From contig DAOVLS010000158.1 in NCBI GenBank assembly GCA_030631125.1, forward strand, positions 1 through 5,971: a stretch of 5,971 nucleotides of DNA. Direction: 5' to 3'. Shown here in pieces: positions 1-5,291 of this stretch. Both the position numbers and the translations under genes were made by a program. The stretch is from Planctomycetales bacterium. Its GTDB lineage: Bacteria; Planctomycetota; Phycisphaerae; SM23-33. The notes under the pieces are model-generated. The model did no database searches, was not told the origin of the DNA, and worked only from the letters and a program-made list of their open reading frames with translations. Each line of letters begins with the position of its first letter. Position 1 is the stretch's first letter.

Positions 1-72
1 ACCGCACCGGCGACCGCACCGGCGACCGCATCGACGACCGCACCGACGACTGCACCGGCGACCGTCCCTGCC
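1..72 (+). repeat. 12-bp in-frame minisatellite (Thr-Ala-Pro-Ala)
   Basis: Five consecutive 12-bp units related to ACCGCACCGGCG fill bases 1-60, and a degenerate sixth follows. Units 1 and 2 are identical; later units differ by one or two bases. The unit length is a multiple of three, so each codes for Thr-Ala-Pro-Ala or a close variant, giving a flexible Pro/Ala/Thr linker. The array probably continues to the left of the window. Confidence 0.85.
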
Positions 73-2499
73 GGGCCTGCTCCGATTATGCCGGATACCT
101 ATGCGGTTACGATAAGCGACAATGTCATCGTAACCAGCGGCGACAGGAAGATGAAGGGCGCTGACGAACTTCACCTGGTGTTCGAGTTCAAAAGCCCTCG
201 CCAGCGGGAGAAGGAACGGGAGCGGGAGGATCCCATCCGACCCACACGACCGGCGGAAAGAACCCCCGCGAGCAAACCCGCCGCCGGAACCCCCGCGAGC
301 AAACCCGTCGGTGGAACCCCCGCGAGCAAACCCGCCGCCGGAACTCCCGAAAGCAGACCGGCCGGTATCAAGGCCGCGACGACCAGGCCGACTGAAGAAA
401 TGGTTATTACCTGGACGGGTCCGCTGGTGATCAAACCGTTCAAGAGCCACCAAAAGCCGATCCCGAAACGCTTCGATATAACCGCAACCGGAAAGACCCT
501 GGTGTTGTCAGAGGGTAAATCTCAGGCTGTTTGCAGGAGGTTGGAGTTTCGCTCGCCGGGGCGGGGGGGCTTACTGGTCGGCGCGCCCGACGAGCCGGTC
601 AAACTGACAATGGCGAGCGGGGAAAACATTACCGTACCGGAAGTCAGATTCAACAGTGATACGGGTATTGTCAATCTGGACGAGGCCGGCGAAATGCATC
701 TGCCCGAAAGCGCCGCTGCCTCAATGAACCTCTTCGGGTCCGACGACGAGCAAACCGAAAAGAAAAAACGCGGGGCTGTTACAATACGCTGGACCGAGAA
801 GGTCGTCGCTTCGCTGGAGCGCCGGGAAGTCAAAACGGAAACAGGCGTTGAAAATGAAGATTTCCTGCGATGGGCCGTTTTCGTCGGCAAGGTGAATGTC
901 CAGCAGGGCGAGACCCAGAGCATGAAGGCCGATAAACTTACGGCGGAATTTCACCCGCCTGCATCGGCCGATGAAAAGGCCAACCGCATGGCCTCGCTCT
1001 ACGCCGAAGGTAACGTGGAAATGAACGACACCAAAAGCGGCGAGTATATCAAATCGCAGACTCTGGACGTTCAGATGTCCGGGCCTGATGAGGAAAAATC
1101 ATATCCCCGCAAGGTCGTAGCCACTGGCGACGTATCGGCAATGCAGGAAAAACGAGAAATCAAAGCCAGTGAGAGCATGACGATTACCTTCGCTCCGCAA
1201 AAGGACAAAAAGACCGGAAAAATCGAGCTCGAGCCGCAGCAACTGGATGCCGTCGGCGATGTAAAGATTATCGACCGCAGCGAAAAAGATACCGTATTTA
1301 TCAACGCGGATACGTTAACGAGCAACCTGTCAGCCAAGACTGCAACATTGACAGGAACAGGAAAACCCGCGACAGTCAGGCAGAAGGGTAATATCATCCG
1401 TGGCGGGAAGATTCTCTTCGACCAGGCGAAAGAGTCAGCCAACGTTGCAGGGGCGGGAAGCCTGCGATTTTACACCGACAGGGACATCGCCGGCAACAAG
1501 GTCGGCAAACCTCGTCCTATGGACATCGCCTGGACTGAGGAAATGGACCATCGCGGGAAAGAGCGGACGGCGATTATCATCGGCAAGGTGCATCTGAAAA
1601 TCGCCGGCGATGAACTGCGCTGCGGAAAGATGACAGTCATCTTTACCGAGCCGGAGGATGATGTCGCGACCAGGCCTGCCGCCGAGACCAAGCCGACGGA
1701 GTTTGCGAGTTTCCGCCCGCAGAAGATCAAAACAGTAATAGCCGAGAAAAAGGTCCGCATGGAATCGCAGCGCCGGGATAAGGACGGGTTCCTGCTCCAG
1801 CGTGTGGAATTGCGGTCGGAGCACGTCATATACGAGGTTGACCTGGGCGTGCTTAAGTGCCCCGAAGCCGGTACGTTGAGCGCGGAAGACTATCGCCCGC
1901 CGGAAAAAAAAGCGGCGGACGATCAGCGGGGAGACGACCTTACGGGTAACATTGACCGTCCGTCGCAGTCGGCGTTCCGGTGGTCCGAGTCGATGAAGAT
2001 GGACCAGGCCAGCCGGACGGTTTGGCTGTCCGGCAAGGTGAGATTGGTTCATCGCAGCGGCGGGAACCTGGTGCTAATCAAAAAACTCAACGTTCGCCCG
2101 TTGGGAAAGTTGCCGGTGGGGCGGAAAACCCGTCTGGACTGCGAGAAGATGGAGGCCCGATTCGCCGAACCCGAAGAGGATGCTTCACCTCAGGTCGGAC
2201 CAAGGGTCGGGCCGCTGGACCTCTTCGACGCTACCGGCGACGTAAACCTTGAGGACGGACCAAGGCAGGTCTTCTGCCAACGGATTCACTATCTCTATCG
2301 TCGGCCCACCGATAAGGTGATTGTTGACACGGCGGTTATCTGGGGTTCCCTGCCGGACAAACCGGCCAAGAACGCTATTATGTACTACCGGGATGCAGCC
2401 AGAGGCGTCCTGAACAGTTGGAAGAGTCCGAAACTCATTTGGCATCGCAAAAACAACCGCGTTGAGACCAAGGGCGCCGAGGTCCGCGGCGGAAGGTAA
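1..2499 (+). CDS. LptA/OstA-like multi-unit envelope protein (5'-truncated)
   Basis: The frame is open from base 1, so the gene starts upstream; the first ATG (base 88) is internal to a Thr/Ala/Pro-rich stretch and is probably not the real start. The visible 832 residues contain four related segments that open with a Trp signature (ITWTG, IRWTE, IAWTE, FRWSE; Trp at about residues 138, 264, 511 and 661 counted from base 1). Three of these continue into a G-K-V strand and end in an acidic F-x-E-P or similar turn. Between them are further short beta-type strands such as 'ATGDV' and 'AEGNV'. Short G-x-V strands alternating with polar turns are typical of the LptA/OstA beta-jellyroll fold, whose members carry lipopolysaccharide across the periplasm. 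I infer a periplasmic or outer-membrane role. No membrane segment is visible and any signal peptide would lie outside the window. No specific family member is recognised, and another repeat-built beta protein is possible. It ends in TAA and converges on the sulfatase gene. Confidence 0.6.
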   Translation, partial: TAPATAPATASTTAPTTAPATVPAGPAPIMPDTYAVTISDNVIVTSGDRKMKGADELHLVFEFKSPRQREKEREREDPIRPTRPAERTPASKPAAGTPASKPVGGTPASKPAAGTPESRPAGIKAATTRPTEEMVITWTGPLVIKPFKSHQKPIPKRFDITATGKTLVLSEGKSQAVCRRLEFRSPGRGGLLVGAPDEPVKLTMASGENITVPEVRFNSDTGIVNLDEAGEMHLPESAAASMNLFGSDDEQTEKKKRGAVTIRWTEKVVASLERREVKTETGVENEDFLRWAVFVGKVNVQQGETQSMKADKLTAEFHPPASADEKANRMASLYAEGNVEMNDTKSGEYIKSQTLDVQMSGPDEEKSYPRKVVATGDVSAMQEKREIKASESMTITFAPQKDKKTGKIELEPQQLDAVGDVKIIDRSEKDTVFINADTLTSNLSAKTATLTGTGKPATVRQKGNIIRGGKILFDQAKESANVAGAGSLRFYTDRDIAGNKVGKPRPMDIAWTEEMDHRGKERTAIIIGKVHLKIAGDELRCGKMTVIFTEPEDDVATRPAAETKPTEFASFRPQKIKTVIAEKKVRMESQRRDKDGFLLQRVELRSEHVIYEVDLGVLKCPEAGTLSAEDYRPPEKKAADDQRGDDLTGNIDRPSQSAFRWSESMKMDQASRTVWLSGKVRLVHRSGGNLVLIKKLNVRPLGKLPVGRKTRLDCEKMEARFAEPEEDASPQVGPRVGPLDLFDATGDVNLEDGPRQVFCQRIHYLYRRPTDKVIVDTAVIWGSLPDKPAKNAIMYYRDAARGVLNSWKSPKLIWHRKNNRVETKGAEVRGGR
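261..368 (+). repeat. 27-bp in-frame minisatellite (TPASKPAAG)
   Basis: Four tandem 27-bp units lie at 261-287, 288-314, 315-341 and 342-368. Units 1 and 3 are identical, unit 2 differs from them at three positions near its end, and unit 4 is strongly diverged. They encode the nonapeptide Thr-Pro-Ala-Ser-Lys-Pro-Ala-Ala-Gly and variants. This makes a second basic, Pro-rich linker just before the first Trp-signature segment of the protein. Confidence 0.9.
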
Positions 2500-2506
2500 G
2501 AACAGC

Positions 2507-2541
2507 GGCATTGGGCACTTGGCATTTGGCATTTGGCATTG
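2507..2541. repeat. Heptamer tract GGCATTT, left outer arm
   Basis: Five consecutive 7-bp units are present: GGCATTG, GGCACTT, GGCATTT, GGCATTT and GGCATTG. The tract runs into GTGG, giving the 11-mer GGCATTGGTGG at 2535-2545. The exact reverse complement of that 11-mer is at 2767-2777, so this tract is one arm of an inverted pair. It begins seven bases after the stop codon of the upstream gene. Confidence 0.9.
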
Positions 2542-2595
2542 GTGGTCGGGGGTCGTTGCGCATTGAAGCCTTTATAATTCCGGGTATAAAAAGAT

Positions 2596-2661
2596 GAATA
2601 ATGAATATTGAACAAAGAATTTTGAATTTCGAAGTAACAGAAAAAAAGAAATGAAGATGAG
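2596..2661. repeat. AT-rich GAATNNN heptamer arm, left inner arm
   Basis: Bases 2596-2637 divide without remainder into six heptamers that all begin with GAA: GAATAAT, GAATATT, GAACAAA, GAATTTT, GAATTTC and GAAGTAA. A purine-rich stretch follows to 2661. The 42 bp match the reverse complement of 2701-2742 at 37 of 42 positions with no gap. The purine stretch pairs less exactly with the pyrimidine run at 2681-2700. Confidence 0.9.
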
Positions 2662-2680
2662 ACTCCACACGCATAACGCA

Positions 2681-2749
2681 CTTATCTTCTTTTTCTTTTT
2701 TTACTTCAAAATTCGAAATTCTCTGTTCGATATTCAATATTCTCTGTTA
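2681..2749. repeat. AT-rich GAATNNN heptamer arm, right inner arm
   Basis: Read on the minus strand, 2742-2701 gives the heptamers GAATATT, GAATATC, GAACAGA, GAATTTC, GAATTTT and GAAGTAA. Each of the first five differs from the left-arm heptamer of the same rank by one base, and the sixth is identical. A pyrimidine-rich run lies at 2681-2700, next to the centre of the fold. The heptamer frame extends to about 2749 with a weaker unit, TCTGTTA on the plus strand. Confidence 0.9.
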
Positions 2750-2766
2750 TCGCGCTGCCCCTTGTG

Positions 2767-2819
2767 CCACCAATGCCGAATGCCGAATGCCGAATGCCGA
2801 ATGCCAAATGCCCGGTGCC
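2767..2819. repeat. Heptamer tract GAATGCC, right outer arm
   Basis: From 2771 there are six perfect-period 7-bp units: CAATGCC, four copies of GAATGCC, and AAATGCC (to 2812). A decayed unit, CGGTGCC, ends at 2819. On the minus strand this reads GGCATTC/GGCATTT, the same word as the left outer tract at 2507-2541. It is joined at its left edge to CCACC, the complement of the GGTGG that ends the left tract. Confidence 0.92.
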
Positions 2820-2833
2820 TTATTTTTCAATTT

Positions 2834-2850
2834 CGCCTTCGGCGATGAGG
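2834..2850 (+). repeat. 17-bp direct repeat, copy 1 (downstream of sulfatase)
   Basis: CGCCTTCGGCGATGAGG occurs here and again, same orientation, at 4351-4367. Here it is non-coding, nine bases beyond the sulfatase stop codon, and its first 11 bases form a small CGCC-TTC-GGCG hairpin. The two copies bracket the sulfatase gene. Identity stops at the ends of the 17 bp. Confidence 0.7.
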
Positions 2851-2858
2851 TTGGGGAA

Positions 2859-4256
2859 TTAACTCTCCGGTGATGCAAAGGCGCCTTCGCCGCAGGAGTT
2901 CTCGTCAATCCCGGCAATCTGCCCGTAGCCTGTTACCGGCATCCTGGCCCCGTCCAGTCGGCTCGTAATGTATCGAGCGAACCAGTCGGTGAGTCTCTGG
3001 CGCATCTCGGCAACGGTCGGCTGGGCGGACTTTTCATCGACGAGGTTGTTTCGCTCGTCCGGGTCGCTTTGAAGGTCGTACAGTTCGTGCGGGCCGTAGG
3101 GGTAACGGTGGATGTATTTATGTTCCGGCGTGCGAATCATTCGCACCGGGCCGTACTCGCTGAAAACGACAACCTGCTCGTCGGCCTGGTCGGTCCGGCC
3201 GGTCAGTACGGCTGCAAAACTTCTGCCCGGAAGGAGCGGGTCGTCCACGCCCGGCAAGGACAGGTACTCCAGCAGCGTCGGGAGAAAATCGTACTGGCTG
3301 ACCATGGCTTCGGCGATCCTCCCTGGCGGGATTCGGCCGGGATGGCTGAAGATTGTCGGCACCTTCACAGAGTTCTCGTACATGTTCAGCGGGAAGGTCC
3401 CGTTTCCCTTGCCCCAGAAGCCGTGATGACCGCATGAAAAGCCGTTGTCGCTACTGAATATCACCAGCGTGTTTTCCCGCAGCCCCAGCGTCTGTAGCCT
3501 GTCGATAATCCGCCCGACGCCGGCGTCCATGGCGGTAACGGCGGCGAAGTAGCCCTTGAGCGTCTCGCGGTTGCCCATGCAGTGCCGCGTGAAGTCGATA
3601 GCCCAGGGGTGCGTTGCTTCCTGCGGGCAGGACTTGAACGGGCAGTCGTCGTAGGAATCGACAATGTCCTGCGGATGATCTTCCCAGGGCGAATGCGGGG
3701 CATTGTAGTTCAGGCTCAGGTAGAAGGGCCGGTCCTTGTTGGCCTCGATGAAGCCGAGCGCGTCGTCGGTGATGACGTCGGTCAGATAGCCCGGGCAGGT
3801 AACGACCTTGCCGTCGCGTATCATCTCGGCGTCGTGGTATTGGCTGACAGCACCGGCCTGCATGCAGAACCAGTGCGTCAGGCCGTGCTGCGGCGCGAGG
3901 CTGTCGCCGAGATGCCACTTGCCGCTCAGCCCGCAGGTATAACCGTTTTCGGCGAGTATGCCGGTGTAGCAGGTCGCCGCTTCGAGGTATTGGACAGGCC
4001 TGGGCGGCATGTTGCCTTCGTGGAGCCAGTCGTGAACCCCGTGGGCCGAAGGAACCCGTCCGGTCAGCAGCGACGCCCGCGCCGGAGAACAGACCGGAGA
4101 TGCGCAGAAGAAGTTCTCAAAGCGCATGCCCTCTGCAGCCAGTTTGTCCAGGTTCGGCGTGCGAATTTCCTCGTTGCCCGCACAGCCCATCGCCCAGGGA
4201 CCCTGATCGTCGGTCAGGATGAAGACGATATTCGGAAGGTCGTTTCTTTCCGTCAT
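2859..4256 (-). CDS. Type I (formylglycine-dependent) sulfatase
   Basis: This 465-residue protein belongs to the alkaline-phosphatase-like sulfatase family, which hydrolyses sulfate esters. The N-terminus enters the fold at once (PNIVFILTDDQG), with Asp16-Asp17 as metal ligands. The signature C-S-P-A-R-A-S-L-L-T-G starts at Cys56, the residue converted to formylglycine by a maturation enzyme. The second signature GKWHLG carries Lys113 and His115. His188 lies in NAPHSPW, and Asp270-Asn271 (SSDNG) are further metal ligands, followed by Lys283 in GFWGKGN. The C-terminus has the usual Y-D-L-x-x-D-P-x-E motif. All expected catalytic residues are present. No signal peptide is visible, and there are 12 cysteines. 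The substrate cannot be read from the sequence. The ATG at 4256 is preceded by a weak GAGA about nine bases upstream. It lies 83 bp downstream of argF on the same strand. Confidence 0.93.
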   Translation of the reverse strand: MTERNDLPNIVFILTDDQGPWAMGCAGNEEIRTPNLDKLAAEGMRFENFFCASPVCSPARASLLTGRVPSAHGVHDWLHEGNMPPRPVQYLEAATCYTGILAENGYTCGLSGKWHLGDSLAPQHGLTHWFCMQAGAVSQYHDAEMIRDGKVVTCPGYLTDVITDDALGFIEANKDRPFYLSLNYNAPHSPWEDHPQDIVDSYDDCPFKSCPQEATHPWAIDFTRHCMGNRETLKGYFAAVTAMDAGVGRIIDRLQTLGLRENTLVIFSSDNGFSCGHHGFWGKGNGTFPLNMYENSVKVPTIFSHPGRIPPGRIAEAMVSQYDFLPTLLEYLSLPGVDDPLLPGRSFAAVLTGRTDQADEQVVVFSEYGPVRMIRTPEHKYIHRYPYGPHELYDLQSDPDERNNLVDEKSAQPTVAEMRQRLTDWFARYITSRLDGARMPVTGYGQIAGIDENSCGEGAFASPES

Positions 4257-4299
4257 GATTATTCTCGATCTACCACGTAGTACGTAACGCGCCGGGTGC

Positions 4300-4324
4300 C
4301 GTGGTCGCGGTGTTTGCGACCACG
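4300..4324. promoter_or_regulatory. 9-bp-stem hairpin between argF and the sulfatase gene
   Basis: CGTGGTCGC at 4300-4308 and GCGACCACG at 4316-4324 form a perfect 9-bp stem around a 7-base loop. It lies 15 bp past the argF stop codon on the minus strand. No T-run follows on that strand, so it is not a canonical intrinsic terminator. It could protect the 3' end of the arg transcript, pause polymerase, or be a protein site. The structure is seen directly; the role is inferred. Confidence 0.5.
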
Positions 4325-4339
4325 TCCGACAATCTGCAA

Positions 4340-5239
4340 TTATCTGATGCCGCCTTCGGCGATGAGGACGTGCAGCAATGTCCGCTGGAAATGCAGGCGG
4401 TTCTCTGCCTCTTCGAAGATGGTTCCGGCGTGTGCCGACATTACTTCGTCTGTAATTTCATAGCCACGATAGGCCGGCAGACAGTGCATGACGACGGCGT
4501 CTTTGGGTGCGTCGGCCAGCAGTTCGTTGTTGACCTGGAAGGGTTTGAAAGTGGCGATTCGCTCGTCTTTTTCGTCTTCCTGGCCCATCGAGACCCACGT
4601 GTCGGTATAGACGATTGACGCGCTCTTGACGGCGGCGGCCGGGTCGCGGGTCTGCGCGATGTTCGCTTCGAATTCGCCTTCCAGTTCGTATCCTTCGGGG
4701 CAGGCGAGGGCGAATTCCATTCCAAGTTTGGCGCACAGGACCGCCAGCGAGCGGGCGACGTTGTTGCCGTCGCCGATGAACGCAAGTTTCCGCCCGGCAA
4801 GGTCGCCGAAAATTTCCATCGCCGTCATTGCGTCCGCCATTGCCTGGCAGGGGTGGCAATAATCGGTCAGTGCGTTGATTACCGGTTTTGAGCAGTGTTC
4901 AGCCAGACCTCGGACCGTCTCGTGGCTGAAGGTCCGGGCCGTTACGGCGTCGCACATCCGCCCCAGCACAGCCGCCACGTCGGAGACCGGCTCGCGGCTG
5001 CCCAGACCGATGTCGGCGTTGGTCAGGTTAATCGCCGCTCCGCCAAGTTGCACAATGGCTGACTCGAAACTCACCCGCGTCCGCAACGACGGTTTTTCGA
5101 AGACAATCGCCAGGACCTTCCTTACGCACGAAGCCGGCAGTTTGCCTGTACGAAAGAGTTTCTTATCTTCAATCGCTCGCCCAAGCAGACCTTTCAGTTG
5201 TTCGCCGGAAAAATCCGCAATGTTAATAAAATCTTTCAT
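4340..5239 (-). CDS. argF: Ornithine carbamoyltransferase
   Basis: Catalyses carbamoyl phosphate + ornithine -> citrulline + phosphate in arginine biosynthesis; cytoplasmic, usually trimeric. With the ATG at 5239 the protein has 299 residues, normal for the family. Motifs appear in order. The carbamoyl-phosphate loop is S-L-R-T-R (51-55), with Leu where Thr is more common. H-P-C-Q lies at 129-132. FIGDGNNVARS (154-164) and D-T-W-V-S-M-G (213-219) form the ornithine side, and H-C-L-P (252-255) carries the catalytic Cys253. The SMG motif and HCLP favour ornithine over aspartate or N-acetylornithine transcarbamylase. An in-frame TTG at 5272 would add 11 residues encoded partly by repeat DNA. I prefer the ATG because MKDFINIADF matches typical family N-termini. 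No Shine-Dalgarno sequence precedes it; the leader is A-rich. It lies 51 bp after argB, presumably in one operon. Confidence 0.95.
   Translation of the reverse strand: MKDFINIADFSGEQLKGLLGRAIEDKKLFRTGKLPASCVRKVLAIVFEKPSLRTRVSFESAIVQLGGAAINLTNADIGLGSREPVSDVAAVLGRMCDAVTARTFSHETVRGLAEHCSKPVINALTDYCHPCQAMADAMTAMEIFGDLAGRKLAFIGDGNNVARSLAVLCAKLGMEFALACPEGYELEGEFEANIAQTRDPAAAVKSASIVYTDTWVSMGQEDEKDERIATFKPFQVNNELLADAPKDAVVMHCLPAYRGYEITDEVMSAHAGTIFEEAENRLHFQRTLLHVLIAEGGIR
4351..4367 (+). repeat. 17-bp direct repeat, copy 2 (within the 3' end of argF)
   Basis: This is the second copy of CGCCTTCGGCGATGAGG, identical in sequence and orientation to 2834-2850. Here it is coding: on the minus strand it supplies most of the last codons of argF (Leu-Ile-Ala-Glu-Gly). 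The spacing between the copies is 1517 bp and spans the sulfatase gene and the hairpin spacer. Confidence 0.7.
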
Positions 5240-5263
5240 CTGTTTTTTTGTTTTGTTGTTACC

Positions 5264-5291
5264 TAGTCCCAAATCCCTGGTCCCAAGTCCC
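5264..5291. repeat. Heptamer tract GGGACTT in the argB-argF spacer
   Basis: On the minus strand four consecutive 7-bp units read GGGACTT, GGGACCA, GGGATTT and GGGACTA, followed by GG. The same DNA can be described as two 14-bp units (5262-5275, 5276-5289) that differ at two positions. The tract starts in the argB stop codon, overlapping it by one base, and fills about half of the short spacer before argF. Its word differs from the GGCATTT and GAATNNN tracts but the period is the same. Confidence 0.88.

Larger units (their letters stand above)
2507..2819. repeat. Nested inverted repeat (foldback element) between convergent genes
   Basis: The outer heptamer tracts and the inner AT-rich arms occur in mirrored order around a centre at about 2662-2680. 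A single strand could therefore fold into a long hairpin with an inner stem of roughly 55-60 bp and an interrupted outer stem. The left spacer between outer and inner arm is about 25-30 bp longer than the right one. No transposase, terminal target duplication or start-to-stop gene is seen in it. It may be a dispersed non-coding repeat, a remnant of a miniature mobile element, or a bidirectional transcription stop; the sequence alone does not decide. Confidence 0.75.
2500..2858. other. 359-bp convergent intergenic region filled by repeats
   Basis: No credible gene lies here. The flanking genes converge: the plus-strand gene stops at 2499 and the minus-strand sulfatase stops at 2859. Almost the whole region is explained by a nested inverted repeat. 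Outer arms of GGCATTT-type heptamers lie near 2507-2545 and 2767-2819, and inner AT-rich arms lie near 2596-2661 and 2681-2742. The only parts outside the arms are an asymmetric left spacer (about 2551-2595), a short right spacer (about 2750-2760), the centre (2662-2680) and a tail (2820-2858). The inner part is far more AT-rich than the genes on either side. Confidence 0.85.

Noticed and set aside
88..90. ATG at 88 as the true start of the envelope-protein gene
   Set aside because: The frame is open upstream and encodes the same Thr/Ala/Pro-rich composition as the following linker. There is no ribosome-binding site and no signal peptide after this Met.
1435..2052. 205-codon open frame antisense to the envelope-protein gene
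   Set aside because: The Arg/Leu-rich composition without any motif is that of a reverse-strand shadow.
2571..2590. TTTATA/TATAAA mini-hairpin in the left spacer of the foldback element
   Set aside because: A six-base A/T stem is weak and expected by chance in AT-rich DNA.
2385..2737. Overlapping minus-strand open frames across the left half of the foldback region and the end of the upstream gene
   Set aside because: They translate the same repeat words on the other strand and overlap the well-supported envelope-protein gene.
2507..2819. CRISPR array
   Set aside because: The units are 7 bp with no spacers between them, and no cas gene is in the window.
2651..2848. Small plus-strand open frame across the right half of the foldback region
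   Set aside because: Its translation is only the heptamer words read in frame (MPNAEC-type and NSLFDIQYS-type repeats). It is repeat DNA without stop codons, not a gene.
3582..4280. 232-codon open frame antisense to the sulfatase
   Set aside because: Long antisense frames are expected opposite GC-rich genes. It shows no recognisable domain, while the sulfatase has all its catalytic motifs.
4275..4285. ACGTA-G-TACGT dyad upstream of the sulfatase start
   Set aside because: The palindrome does not extend beyond 11 bp and nothing around it resembles a known operator; it is too short to call.
5240..5272. TTG start of argF at 5272 (11 extra residues)
   Set aside because: The extension is partly encoded by the heptamer tract and resembles no ornithine carbamoyltransferase N-terminus. 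The ATG at 5239 gives the usual MKDF-type start.
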